Origin: JACPJP01 sp964650285
GTDB lineage: Archaea; Nanobdellota; Nanobdellia; Woesearchaeales; GW2011-AR4
Assembly: GCA_964650285.1 (NCBI GenBank)
Contig: CAZYSP010000009.1
Coordinates: forward strand, 1 to 43,318
Direction: 5' to 3'
DNA: 43,318 nt
The position numbers were made by a program, and so were the translations under genes. Each line of letters starts with the position of its first letter. Position 1 is the stretch's first letter. Below are positions 22,708 to 31,163 of this stretch, in pieces. The notes beneath the pieces are model-generated. The model was not told where the DNA came from. It searched no databases and saw only the letters and a program-made list of their open reading frames with translations.

Positions 22708-25338
22708 CTAGCTAGTTAATTGTGGATTTGTTTTACTTATTACAAATTTGTATATTTCAACTATTATTAACACAGTGCTCGAAACCAAAACAACATAAAA
22801 CCAGTCCATTAACGTTAGGGGTATAGTATGGAACTTATCATTAAAAAAGGATATTTGCACTACAATAATCTGCATTATAATTGAGAGTAAAATTGCACCC
22901 CAGAGTTTCATATTGCTAAAAACACCAACTTTAAACAAAGAAGTAAATTCAGAGCGACAGTTTAAAACATTAAACATCTGGTACATCATTAGTGTTGAAA
23001 AGGCCATTGTTTGTGCATAAATTAAATTTGTTTCTGGATTATATAATTTAAAAACAGCTAAGGTTCCTATCATCATTGTAACACCTACTATCAACATTCT
23101 TACAACAATAGGATTTGAGATTATTCTTTCTTTGGGATTTCTTGGCTTGCGTTCCATTATATTGGGCTCTGAAGGATCGACACTTAATGCTAAAGCTGGT
23201 AAACCATCTGTAGCAAGATTAATCCATAAAATCATTATTGCTATCAATGGCAAAGGTAAACCAATCATTATTGCTATAAATATTGTTAATATTTCTCCTA
23301 AATTAGAAGAAAGTAAATACTCTACAAATTTTTTTATGTTATCATATATGTCACGTCCTTCTTCTACTGCATTAACAATTGACGCAAAATTATCATCTGT
23401 CAAAATCATATCAGAAGCTTCTTTTGCAACATCAGTTCCAGTTATGCCCATAGAAACTCCGATATCTGCTTTTTTCAAGGCTGGAGCATCGTTAACACCA
23501 TCCCCAGTCATTGCAACAATATGGCCTTTTTTCTTTAATGCATTTACAATTTTAATTTTGTGTTCTGGATTTACTCTTGCATAAATTGTAATTTCCTCAA
23601 CATGCTTTTCTAAATCTTTTTCTTTGACCCTTTCCAAATCGTGTCCAGTCATTGATTTTCCTTCTATGCCAATTTCTTTAGCAATTGCTTTTGCTGTTAT
23701 TTCATTGTCTCCAGTTACGACAACAACTTTTATTCCTGCTTTATTGCATTTTTTAATTGCTTCCTTGACCCCTTCTCTTGGAGGATCAATCATACCTTGT
23801 AGCCCAACAAAAGTTAGGTTTTTCTCTGCCCTTTTTTTGTCCAGAACAGTTTTATAAGCAAAACCTAAAACTCTTAAAGCATTATTTGCAAATTTGCTGT
23901 TTATTTCTAGAATTTCTTTTTTCCTACTAACTGATAATTTCTTTATTTTACTATTTTCATAAATAGAGTTGCATAAGCTTAAAACCACTTCTGGTGCACC
24001 TTTAACATAAGCAACATTCTCACCTTTAATGTTGTGCATAGTAGTCATAATTTTTCTTTCAGAGCTAAATGGGATTTCATCCTTTCTTGGATATTTTTTT
24101 TGTATTGCATTTTTGTCAATACCTGCTTTTGTTCCACTTACAATCAAAGCTGCCTCTGTAGGATCACCAATTACGTTTTTATCATCAAAAGAAGCATCAT
24201 TATTTAAGACACCGATTTTTAATAATAATTCTAATTCTTTTGTATTTATTTTCTTATTATCAATTAGAAATTCTCCTTTTTTATCATAGCCAGAACCACT
24301 AACATCTATGATTTTTCCATTTGTGTAAATCTTTTTTACTGTCATCTCATTTTTAGTTAATGTTCCTGTTTTATCAGTACAGATAACAGTGGTTGAGCCT
24401 AAGGATTCTGCAGAAGGTAATTTTCTGATTAATGCATGTCTTTTGACCATTCTTTGGACGCCTCTTGAGAGACCAATTGTCACAACAATCGGTAACCCTT
24501 CAGGTATCCCAGCTACTGCCAAAGCTACTGCGAAAATAAAAAATTCTAGAAAAGGTTCCCCTTTTAACATACCAGAAATAAATACAATTAAAACTATTAC
24601 CAATATTGCAGCACCAAGTCCTCTACCTAGTGTGATCAGTTTTTTTTGTAATGGTGTTGCTTCTTCTCTTGCTTCCTCTATCATCTTAGCAATTTTCCCT
24701 ATTTGACTTTGCATTCCTGTTGATGTAACAATAGCTTTGCCTTTACCTCTGGTTATAATTGTTCCAGAATATATCATATTGACTCTGTCAGCTAAAGGTG
24801 TTTTTTCTTTCAGAACTTTCAATTCTTTTTTAACTGGTAATGACTCACCAGTTAAAGCTGCTTCTTGAGTTTGTAACTCTACAATTTCAATTAGTCTAGA
24901 ATCAGCAGGTATTTTGTCTCCGGTTTCTATTTTGATAATATCTCCAGGAACCAGAAGCTTTGCATCTATTTCTTTTTCTTTTCCATCTCTTATTACAGTA
25001 GCTTTTAAGCTAGCTAATTTTTTTAACGCTTCTATAGATTTTTCTGCTTTGTATTCGGTTCTAAATCCTATAATAGCATTTACAATTACAATAATACCAA
25101 TTACTATTGCATCATCTCTTTTTCCAAGAAAAATAGATATAATTACTGCTACAATTAAAATATATATCAAGACATTATGAAACTGTTTTAGAAATATTTT
25201 TAATGGTGATATTTTCTTTTCTTCTTTTATTTCATTATAGCCGTATTTTTTTAGTCTTGCTTCTGCTTCTTTCTCTGTTAAGCCTTTTTTCCCTATTTTT
25301 AATTCTTTGAGTATCTCTTCTATTTTTTTGTTATGCAT
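22708..25338 (-). CDS. P-type (IIA) Ca2+-transporting ATPase
   Basis: This pump uses ATP to move cations, most likely Ca2+, out of the cytoplasm. The phosphorylated Asp322 lies in CTDKTGTLT, the actuator motif TGES at 163-166, the nucleotide-binding KGAPE further on, and the hinge TGDGVNDAP. Ion-binding residues of the SERCA/PMCA-type sites are kept: PEGLP in M4 (279-283), the Glu in SSNLGEILTIF of M5, and N-x2-T-D in LWINLATDGLP of M6. Ten membrane helices can be placed. The N-terminal EILKELKIGKKGLTEKEAE is the cation-ATPase N-domain. The length of 876 residues is typical. Na+/K+-type activity is less likely because the M4-M6 residues fit Ca2+ sites. Confidence 0.94.
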   Translation of the reverse strand: MHNKKIEEILKELKIGKKGLTEKEAEARLKKYGYNEIKEEKKISPLKIFLKQFHNVLIYILIVAVIISIFLGKRDDAIVIGIIVIVNAIIGFRTEYKAEKSIEALKKLASLKATVIRDGKEKEIDAKLLVPGDIIKIETGDKIPADSRLIEIVELQTQEAALTGESLPVKKELKVLKEKTPLADRVNMIYSGTIITRGKGKAIVTSTGMQSQIGKIAKMIEEAREEATPLQKKLITLGRGLGAAILVIVLIVFISGMLKGEPFLEFFIFAVALAVAGIPEGLPIVVTIGLSRGVQRMVKRHALIRKLPSAESLGSTTVICTDKTGTLTKNEMTVKKIYTNGKIIDVSGSGYDKKGEFLIDNKKINTKELELLLKIGVLNNDASFDDKNVIGDPTEAALIVSGTKAGIDKNAIQKKYPRKDEIPFSSERKIMTTMHNIKGENVAYVKGAPEVVLSLCNSIYENSKIKKLSVSRKKEILEINSKFANNALRVLGFAYKTVLDKKRAEKNLTFVGLQGMIDPPREGVKEAIKKCNKAGIKVVVVTGDNEITAKAIAKEIGIEGKSMTGHDLERVKEKDLEKHVEEITIYARVNPEHKIKIVNALKKKGHIVAMTGDGVNDAPALKKADIGVSMGITGTDVAKEASDMILTDDNFASIVNAVEEGRDIYDNIKKFVEYLLSSNLGEILTIFIAIMIGLPLPLIAIMILWINLATDGLPALALSVDPSEPNIMERKPRNPKERIISNPIVVRMLIVGVTMMIGTLAVFKLYNPETNLIYAQTMAFSTLMMYQMFNVLNCRSEFTSLFKVGVFSNMKLWGAILLSIIMQIIVVQISFFNDKFHTIPLTLMDWFYVVLVSSTVLIIVEIYKFVISKTNPQLTS

Positions 25339-25386
25339 TTTTTAAACATTAATCAAGATTATTTTTTTAATAATTATTTAATATAT

Positions 25387-25707
25387 TTATTCAATTTTTT
25401 CTGCATTTTTCTCATCTTTTTTCATTTGTTTTAGCTTTATTAAGAAATACTCCAGGCAGTCCAGACCGCAAAATGAAGCCTTTTTCTTGAAGTCCTCTGG
25501 GCCAAAGATAATTGTATAGTTGTTTGTATTGTAGGGATCTAATGTATTGGAGCAGGTTGCGCAGTAACTTGAATGCTTCTTTTCATGCTCTTTTATCTTT
25601 TTCTGGAGTGACTTTGCAATATCTAAAGTGCCTTTTTCCAGCTCCTGCTTTAATCTAACTAATTCATAATGCTCCAGCGATTCCAAAAATCTCGTAAACC
25701 TGTACAT
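25387..25707 (-). CDS. Small Zn-site protein, 106 aa, second gene of AbrB-like operon
   Basis: Unrecognised protein. The N-terminal half is a charged helix (about 5-45). The second half contains C49-x2-C52 (YCATCSNTL) and C80-x3-C84 (FCGLDCLEYF), a likely treble-clef or FYVE/MYM-type Zn site, followed by a Lys/Glu-rich tail. A GAGGTGAT ribosome-binding site ends three bases before its ATG and overlaps the stop of the AbrB-like gene, so the two genes form one operon. The combination suggests a nucleic-acid-binding or protein-binding adaptor, but the sequence alone does not establish this. Confidence 0.72.
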   Translation of the reverse strand: MYRFTRFLESLEHYELVRLKQELEKGTLDIAKSLQKKIKEHEKKHSSYCATCSNTLDPYNTNNYTIIFGPEDFKKKASFCGLDCLEYFLIKLKQMKKDEKNAEKIE

Positions 25708-25716
25708 ATCATCACC

Positions 25717-25890
25717 TCATTTGTTGTTTATTTGTTCAAATTTAATGTACCATTTATTTGCATCAGCATCAAATAAGAAAATAACATTGTATTTTTTGTT
25801 TTTGTCTAATGCAAATAGCAAAGGCATAGGAATAGTTGTCTCAAAACTAGAACCTCTTTTGTAGAGTTTTCTCTTAAATTCTGTTGGCAT
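25717..25890 (-). CDS. AbrB/SpoVT-type swapped-hairpin DNA-binding protein, 57 aa
   Basis: This short minus-strand gene starts with ATG at 25890 and encodes 57 residues. The text KRKLYKRGSSFETTIPMPLL and then LFALDKNKKYNVIFLFD with a final KWYIKFE matches AbrB-like swapped-hairpin proteins, in which the first strand, the TIP turn and the helix form the DNA-binding face of a dimer. Family members are transition-state regulators or antitoxins that bind AT-rich repeated sites. It is followed ten bases later by the Zn-site protein gene. A 12-bp AT-rich repeat array lies directly upstream, so autoregulation is plausible. The family call is mine from pattern memory and moderate in strength. Confidence 0.75.
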   Translation of the reverse strand: MPTEFKRKLYKRGSSFETTIPMPLLFALDKNKKYNVIFLFDADANKWYIKFEQINNK

Positions 25891-25892
25891 TT

Positions 25893-26012
25893 TATACTTA
25901 TTTCTTTATTTATTTTTATTCTTATTTATATACTTATATTTAAAAGTTATGTTTTTTACTCTTGTTTTAAGAAATTTATACTTATTTTTATACTTATTTA
26001 TTTGCTTATTTT
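25893..26012. repeat. Degenerate 12-bp tandem array, consensus TATACTTATTTT
   Basis: The whole intergenic region between the divergent AbrB-like gene and DTD2 is phased in 12-bp units. TATACTTAT occurs exactly at 25893, 25929, 25977 and 25989, and intervals of 36, 48 and 12 are all multiples of 12. Units at 25905, 25917 and 26001 are partial matches in the same phase; those at 25941-25976 are badly decayed. It could be an operator array, and it contains the promoters of both flanking genes. Confidence 0.8.
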
Positions 26013-26056
26013 AGAGAATGGTAATTATTATAAACCCATTTCAAAACCCTATTCTA

Positions 26057-26950
26057 ATGAACATAGCAATTATTTCATCTTTGAAAGATAAAGCAAGTAC
26101 AAATATTAAGGAACATTTGATTAATTATTATAATTTTTCAAAATTAGAACAAGAGTTTGATGATAATATTATTTATTACAAAAAAATAAACAACAATGAA
26201 ATAAAATTGTATACTATTGATTCTAAATTAATTCATGCAGAGGATCTGGACAAGCAAATAGAAGCTGATGTTTTTATTTTTATATCAAAACATGCTGCAA
26301 AAGAGGAAAGAAAAAGCTTAACTTTGCATGCAATTGGTAATTTTGGAAAAGCTGAGTTTGGTGGAAGAGAAAAAACATTATGCATAGCTCCATCTGTTTA
26401 TTTAAAGAATATTTTTAATGAATTAAGCAAGAATGCTCAGGATTCTGATTATGAAGCAAGCATAGAAGCAACTCATCATGGTCCTTACCTGGAAAAGCCA
26501 GTCTTATTTGTGGAGATTGGAAGTTCTGAAAAAGAATGGATTGATGAAAATGCGGGAAACATCATTGCAAAATCGATAATAAACATAATAAAAAAGGACA
26601 ATAATATTTTCAATGAAAAAAATTTAATAATTAATAATGAATCAATGAAAAAAATCAATAATGACGAAAATAACAATTATGAAAGTGTTTTTGTTATTGG
26701 AGGGAGCCACTACAACCATGTCGCAAACAAGGTAATGCTAAAAACTGATTTGGCAGTTGGGCATATATGCGCAAAGTATAATTTGGAAAATTTAGATGAA
26801 AGTTTAATTAAAGAAGCAATGGAAAAAACTATTCCAAAAGCAAAATTTGTTTTATTGGACTGGAAAGGTTTGGGAAAAGAAAAACAAAGGGTTGTAGGAA
26901 TTTTAGAGAAAAACAATATTGAGTACAAGAGAAGTGATAAGATTTTCTGA
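26057..26950 (+). CDS. dtd2: D-aminoacyl-tRNA deacylase, DTD2/GEK1 type
   Basis: This enzyme removes D-amino acids, and adducts such as those formed by aldehydes, from tRNA. The family signature is present as LHAIGNFGKAEFGGREKTL, and later blocks ATHHGPYLEKPVLFVEIGSSEKEW and VIGGSHYNHVANKV fit the family, with their conserved His residues. The frame can be extended to 26018, but that adds an unlikely leader; ATG at 26057 (MNIAIISSLKDKAS) matches the usual N-terminus. The product is then 297 residues, slightly longer than other archaeal forms because of an Asn/Lys-rich insertion around NNESMKKINNDENN. The message would start inside or near the 12-bp array. Confidence 0.9.
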   Translation: MNIAIISSLKDKASTNIKEHLINYYNFSKLEQEFDDNIIYYKKINNNEIKLYTIDSKLIHAEDLDKQIEADVFIFISKHAAKEERKSLTLHAIGNFGKAEFGGREKTLCIAPSVYLKNIFNELSKNAQDSDYEASIEATHHGPYLEKPVLFVEIGSSEKEWIDENAGNIIAKSIINIIKKDNNIFNEKNLIINNESMKKINNDENNNYESVFVIGGSHYNHVANKVMLKTDLAVGHICAKYNLENLDESLIKEAMEKTIPKAKFVLLDWKGLGKEKQRVVGILEKNNIEYKRSDKIF

Positions 26951-27056
26951 TTAATATTAAAAATCAATCATTTATCATTCTAAATATAAAAAACAAAAAC
27001 ATAGAAATAATTGGAAGGTAATAAAAACTATTAATTGCATATGCACTATAAAAAAG

Positions 27057-27881
27057 TTATTTCTTCTTCTCTTTTTCTTTTGCTTCTTCTTTCTTGGATT
27101 CGGGTTTTGCTTCTGCTGGCGCTTCTCCTGGTTTTGCTTCTGCTGGCGCTTCTCCTGGTTTTGCTTCTTCTCCAGCAACAGCTTCTCCTTCTACTGGCAA
27201 TAATTCTTTAATCATGGTACCAGGAATATTAGCTTCTACCAATTTAGCCTTTATTTCTCCTCTTTCTTTGCCAGCCATTTCTGCAATAATCTCTTTAGCA
27301 GTTTTTTCAAACTCTGCGCGTCTTTTCTCCATTTCTTCAGCAAGCTTTTTCTTTTCTTCCTCTAGTTTGGCTTTTTCCTCTGCAGTAAGTTCTGTCTTTT
27401 CTTCCTTAATTTCCTTGTCATATTTTCCTTCATTAACTTCCTTGATGGCTTCCACTGCAGGTTTTCCTTCCACCAAAATGCCCATTGAGTTGCATGTTCC
27501 GATAATTTCTTTGACTTTTTCCTTTAAGGTTTTACCCAGTAAATTGGTTTCTTTCATCTTTGCAATTTTAATTATCTGCTCAATAACAACATCTGCAACT
27601 TTGTCTGTTTTAGGATTTCCAGAGCCTTTTTCTACACCAGCTTCCTTTAACACCAATGAAGAAGCAGGAGGAGTTCCTACAGAAATTTCAAATTTTTTTG
27701 TATCCATATCTACTTTAACCTTGACTGGAACCTGCATTCCATTAAACATAGAAGTTTTTTTATTTATATCTGCAACTATCTGGCCAATATTTACCCCTAA
27801 TGGTCCTAATGCAGGGCCAAGCGGAGGTGCTGCAGTTGCCTTGCCTCCTGGTACCAATGATTCAACTGTTTGTGTTGCCAT
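27057..27881 (-). CDS. rpl11: Ribosomal protein L11 (uL11) with long acidic/basic tail
   Basis: uL11 forms the stalk base that binds translation factors. The N-terminal domain starts VESLVPGGKATAAPPLGPALG and the C-terminal RNA-binding domain covers NPKTDKVADVVIEQIIKIAK to about residue 160. The gene continues for about 115 extra residues: a long Glu/Lys helix, then a conserved-looking ELLPVEGEAV, then two copies of PGEAPAEAK and a Lys/Glu-rich end. Usual archaeal uL11 is near 160 residues. The tail may derive from, or resemble, acidic stalk regions. The expected L1-L10-L12 genes do not follow; a 106-base AT-rich gap separates it from the convergent DTD2 gene. Confidence 0.95.
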   Translation of the reverse strand: MATQTVESLVPGGKATAAPPLGPALGPLGVNIGQIVADINKKTSMFNGMQVPVKVKVDMDTKKFEISVGTPPASSLVLKEAGVEKGSGNPKTDKVADVVIEQIIKIAKMKETNLLGKTLKEKVKEIIGTCNSMGILVEGKPAVEAIKEVNEGKYDKEIKEEKTELTAEEKAKLEEEKKKLAEEMEKRRAEFEKTAKEIIAEMAGKERGEIKAKLVEANIPGTMIKELLPVEGEAVAGEEAKPGEAPAEAKPGEAPAEAKPESKKEEAKEKEKKK

Positions 27882-27928
27882 TTTTAATTGTATATTAATA
27901 CTTAGAAATTAAATTTTGTTTATAAACC

Positions 27929-28411
27929 TTACTCCTTAGGCTCCTCTTCTGTTTCCCTTCTTATTACTTTAACAGCATCCATTTTTACAGTTATTGGTAT
28001 TGGGACAGCTGCTTCCAGAAGTTCTACAACAACCTCTTCTTTTTGCTTGTCTATTCTTGTTATTTTTGCCTGTTCGCGCTTAAACGGACCGGAAATTACC
28101 TCAACAATGTCATTCTTTTTTATGTTTATTTCGTGCTTTACCTGCTCAAGCATGTGTTCTATTTCATTATATTCAACTGTTTTGGGTAAAATACCTCTAG
28201 CATAAGGTACATTGAAAGCTGCTTGTTCAGCATCAGTCCTGTTGCCTGCTTCCAAAAAGATGTAACCGCGCATGCCATGCGGCCTTATAACTGAGTAAAC
28301 CTCAAGTTTTTTTCTCTGAGCATTGGCTACAATAAAGTCCATAACCTGGTCTTCTCTATTTGCTGTAACCCTTAATCCGTATATTTCTGATTGTTTTGCT
28401 TCTTCTTCCAT
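27929..28411 (-). CDS. spt5: Transcription elongation factor Spt5/NusG
   Basis: The 160-residue protein has the two domains of archaeal Spt5. The NGN domain (about 8-92) includes GLRVTANREDQVMDFIV and IRPHGMRGYIFLE, which bind the RNA polymerase clamp. A KOW domain follows (about 98-150), with KKNDIVEVISGPFKREQAKI. The C-terminus is acidic. It sits between secE and rpl11, the ancestral order shared with bacteria (secE-nusG-rplK), and is transcribed with them. Confidence 0.96.
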   Translation of the reverse strand: MEEEAKQSEIYGLRVTANREDQVMDFIVANAQRKKLEVYSVIRPHGMRGYIFLEAGNRTDAEQAAFNVPYARGILPKTVEYNEIEHMLEQVKHEINIKKNDIVEVISGPFKREQAKITRIDKQKEEVVVELLEAAVPIPITVKMDAVKVIRRETEEEPKE

Positions 28412-28449
28412 TTTAGATAGTATTGAAAATTAGCCCTTATTTAAAAGCT

Positions 28450-28638
28450 TTAGGGAAAAATCAGTTGTTTTAGCATTGTTATAACAAAGCCGATAAGACC
28501 TATTATTATCATGCCCAAACCAGACACTTTTACTATTGTTTTAAATTCTATTTTACTTGGTTTTCTTGTTACCCTTAAGACTCTTGCACATTCACCAAGA
28601 AAGCGTTTAAACCTTGCCCAGTAAGAACCTAGATTCAT
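28450..28638 (-). CDS. secE: Preprotein translocase subunit SecE (Sec61 gamma)
   Basis: This 62-residue single-span protein belongs to the SecYE-beta channel. An amphipathic helix with ARFKRFLGECARVLRVTRKP is followed by KIEFKTIVKVSG and one membrane helix (about 38-60), the normal layout of archaeal SecE. It starts three bases after the ftsZ stop and is followed by spt5, so it is in the ftsZ-secE-spt5-rpl11 operon. Confidence 0.93.
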   Translation of the reverse strand: MNLGSYWARFKRFLGECARVLRVTRKPSKIEFKTIVKVSGLGMIIIGLIGFVITMLKQLIFP

Positions 28639-28640
28639 TT

Positions 28641-29786
28641 TTAATCAAGAAACTCTATACCCAGCTCTGTTTCTATTTCCTGTTTTCTCTTATCTGTCTC
28701 TTTGATGCCAGCGCCTAGTATCTGTGAGCTTTTAACCCCTGTTACAATGAGCATTGTCCTTATGGTTTTTTCGAAATCCTTGCTTATCTGGGCTCCCCAG
28801 ATTATTCTTGCATCATCATCAAGCTTTTCTGATACTGTTTCTACAACTTTTCTGGCCTCATCCAGAGTCATATCTTCTCCGCCAATAACATTAATCAAAG
28901 CGCCATTTGCTCCTGAAACATCAGCATCCAGCAAGGGATTATTAATAGCTTTCTCAACTGCCTCTACTGCGCGGTTTTCAGTATCGCTTTCTCCTACACC
29001 AATTAAAGCTACACCGCCTTGTTTCATTACAGCACGTATATCAGCAAAATCCAGGTTAACCAAACCGGTTTTGGTTACAAGCTCTGCAATGCCTTTAACT
29101 GCGTTTGTCAGTATTTCATCCGCTACCTTGAATGCTGTGTGCAATGGAAGTTCCGGAGCAAGCTCCAGCAATTTTTCATTTGGAATTACAATTAATGTGT
29201 CAACAATCTGCTCCATTTTCTCAAGACCTATAACAGCATTTTCATACCTTCTCTGGCCTTCCATTGAAAAAGGTAGTGTTACAATGCCTACTGTCAAAGC
29301 GCCTACCTTTTTTGCAATTTCAGCTATTACTGGTGCACTACCTGTACCCGTACCCCCACCCAGACCGCAGGTAATAAAGACCATATCTGAGCCATGTAAT
29401 ATTTTTTTAATCTCTGGCTCTGTTTCCCTTGCTGCTTCTTCTCCTATTCTTGGGTCAGAGCCTGCGCCTAAACCTTTTGTCAGGTCTCTTCCAAGCAGAA
29501 TTTTTTTATTAGAAGTTGTATAAAGCAAATCCTGGGCATCTGTGTTAACAGCTATTGTTTCTGCTCCAATAATGCCTATTTCAGACATTCTTTGTATTGT
29601 GTTGTTGCCACCGCCGCCTGCACCTACAACCTTTATTGCTGCTCTTTGTTTGGCTAAAAGCTGCTCAAGCTCAGCATCTATATTTTCATTAGGGGTTGGC
29701 TGAGAGATTGAGGGACTTTGCTCAGAAATTGGTGGACTTGGCTGAGAAATTGATTCTGTTTGTGTAGTGTTTATTTCTGGTTCCAC
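28641..29786 (-). CDS. ftsZ: Cell-division protein FtsZ
   Basis: FtsZ is the tubulin-like GTPase of the division ring. The GTP-binding region contains VVGAGGGGNNTI, AVNTDAQDL and the tubulin signature GLGGGTGTGSAP (about residues 142-151 from this start); the T7 loop NLDFADIRAVM supplies the catalytic Asp. The C-terminal domain ends with a short tail rather than a long linker. The N-terminal 40 residues are Gln/Ser/Pro-rich, with PSPPISEQSPSISQPTP, and look disordered. I chose GTG at 29786 because GGAGG (29794-29798) lies seven bases before it; a TTG at 29801 would precede the ribosome-binding site itself. It heads the secE-spt5-rpl11 set and lies 45 bases after the FKBP gene. Confidence 0.96.
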   Translation of the reverse strand: MEPEINTTQTESISQPSPPISEQSPSISQPTPNENIDAELEQLLAKQRAAIKVVGAGGGGNNTIQRMSEIGIIGAETIAVNTDAQDLLYTTSNKKILLGRDLTKGLGAGSDPRIGEEAARETEPEIKKILHGSDMVFITCGLGGGTGTGSAPVIAEIAKKVGALTVGIVTLPFSMEGQRRYENAVIGLEKMEQIVDTLIVIPNEKLLELAPELPLHTAFKVADEILTNAVKGIAELVTKTGLVNLDFADIRAVMKQGGVALIGVGESDTENRAVEAVEKAINNPLLDADVSGANGALINVIGGEDMTLDEARKVVETVSEKLDDDARIIWGAQISKDFEKTIRTMLIVTGVKSSQILGAGIKETDKRKQEIETELGIEFLD

Positions 29787-29793
29787 TTTAACT

Positions 29794-29798
29794 CCTCC
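29794..29798 (-). promoter_or_regulatory. Shine-Dalgarno site fixing the ftsZ start
   Basis: The minus strand reads GGGAGGAGTTAAAGTG. GGAGG is seven bases before GTG 29786, ideal for ribosome binding. This makes the upstream TTG at 29801 unlikely. Confidence 0.8.
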
Positions 29799-29831
29799 CA
29801 AAAAGTAATTAACATACCGCTTATATTTAAA

Positions 29832-30497
29832 TTATTTGTTTTTCTCATTCTTTGTAACAATAAATTCGGCCTTTTTTATGTTTGGAATAAGCTCAGTTAT
29901 TTTTTTGCTTAGTTTTTCTTTAACTTCTTCTGGTATTTCATTTTTTAAGCTTATTTTTGCATTGCTGTTATTGATTTCAGTTTCAAAATCTTTTGTGCCA
30001 AGGCTCAATTTTAAGTATCCTTTCAGTTTTTCCTTGTCATCTGTTATTTTTTTATTTATTTTTATTTTATAAGAAAGCTCTTTTCCAGCCAAAGGATGAT
30101 TAAAGTCCACTAAAGTTCTTCCTCCGCTGGCTATTTTTACTGTTCCAACCACACCATCAATATTCAGCTGCATGCCCGGCATTGGCTGTATTTTCTGCTG
30201 CTTGAATTTGCTTGTAGGTATTAATTGTATAAGTTTTGCATCCTTTTTTCCAAAAGCATCTTCTGGTTTTATTTCAAAATCATATTCTTTTCCTATTTCT
30301 TTTCCTTCAATATTTTTATCAATACCTTTTAATATCTGTTGTTCGCCAATGCATATTATAACAGGACAATAATCATGGTTATGCAGTTTATTCTCTTTAG
30401 CAATTTTTTCATCAGTTGTATCAAATACTATATTCTCTTCCTTAAGCTTGCCTGTGTATTCTATTTCAACAAAGTCGTGCTTTTTTATCTGTTCCAT
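29832..30497 (-). CDS. FKBP-type peptidyl-prolyl isomerase (SlyD-like)
   Basis: This chaperone-isomerase has an FKBP domain (KKHDFVEIEYTGKL, FDTT, GEQQILKGIDKNIEGKEIG) interrupted by an IF (insert-in-flap) domain (about 80-140: PEDAFGKKDAKLIQLIP to SGGRTLVDFNHPLAGKEL), the arrangement of archaeal and SlyD-type enzymes. An added C-terminal region of about 65 residues, rich in Lys/Glu, resembles the extended archaeal long-type FKBPs. No His-rich tail is present. It stands before ftsZ on the same strand and may share its transcript. Confidence 0.93.
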   Translation of the reverse strand: MEQIKKHDFVEIEYTGKLKEENIVFDTTDEKIAKENKLHNHDYCPVIICIGEQQILKGIDKNIEGKEIGKEYDFEIKPEDAFGKKDAKLIQLIPTSKFKQQKIQPMPGMQLNIDGVVGTVKIASGGRTLVDFNHPLAGKELSYKIKINKKITDDKEKLKGYLKLSLGTKDFETEINNSNAKISLKNEIPEEVKEKLSKKITELIPNIKKAEFIVTKNEKNK

Positions 30498-30557
30498 ATT
30501 AATGATATTCAGAAATAAGTTTTTGCAATTAATATTTGTTTATAAGTGTTTTGTTTT

Positions 30558-31085
30558 TTATTTAACTGCTTCTATTATTTTTTCCACAACCTCTTTTATG
30601 CTCAGATTTGTTGTATCAATTATTAAATTATATAATTTTTTGTCACAATAATCAACATTGTAAAGTTTTTTGTATCTTTTTCTTTCGCTTTGTTCGCGCT
30701 GCTTTATTTTTTTAGTTGATTCCTTTATGTTTTTGCTTTTTTCGTCTTTTCTTTCATCTTTAAGTATTCTATCTGCCCTGACTTCATCATCACAATCCAG
30801 AAAAACCTTTAGTTCTGCATAGGGGCTAAAGTATGCTGTTAAGCGACCATCAATAACAAAGTTGTTTTCTTCCCTTAACTCAATATTTTTTTTATCAAGC
30901 TCCAGGTCTATAGAGTTGTCTTTTTCTGCTAATTTGCTTAATTCCATCAGAGAAATATTTTTATCTTTGGCAATCTGCCGCATTAAATCCCCAATAGAAT
31001 AATGCTTAAGCTTCAGCTTTTTTGCTAATTGTTTTGCAATAGTGCTTTTTCCAGAGCCTGCTTTTCCTGAGATAGTTATTATCAT
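30558..31085 (-). CDS. cmk: Cytidylate kinase, archaeal type
   Basis: This kinase phosphorylates CMP and dCMP. The P-loop GKAGSGKST is at residues 7-15, followed by HYSIGDLMRQIA and FVIDGRLTAYF, the nucleotide-monophosphate-binding parts of the small archaeal Cmk. The length of 175 residues is usual. A basic, Lys-rich LID (about 120-140) contains REQSERKRYKKLY. The gene is on the same strand as the FKBP gene, 60 bases upstream, and its start lies 78 bases from the divergent COG1395-type regulator. Confidence 0.93.
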   Translation of the reverse strand: MIITISGKAGSGKSTIAKQLAKKLKLKHYSIGDLMRQIAKDKNISLMELSKLAEKDNSIDLELDKKNIELREENNFVIDGRLTAYFSPYAELKVFLDCDDEVRADRILKDERKDEKSKNIKESTKKIKQREQSERKRYKKLYNVDYCDKKLYNLIIDTTNLSIKEVVEKIIEAVK

Positions 31086-31163
31086 ATATTTTGCATAGAT
31101 TAGCTTACTTATAAATTTTTTCTAATAGAAAGCTTTTTAAAAAAAATAAAAATCGCTATAGTA

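Noticed and set aside
25893..26012. The 12-bp array as a CRISPR array
   Set aside because: Units are 12 bases, contiguous and without unique spacers; no cas genes are present.
27094..27912. 272-codon plus-strand frame opposite rpl11
   Set aside because: Antisense shadow of a conserved ribosomal protein; the long Ser/Phe/Ala text is produced by Glu/Lys/Ala codons on the other strand.
28702..29523. 273-codon plus-strand frame opposite ftsZ
   Set aside because: Antisense shadow of conserved FtsZ codons; no promoter or ribosome site of its own.
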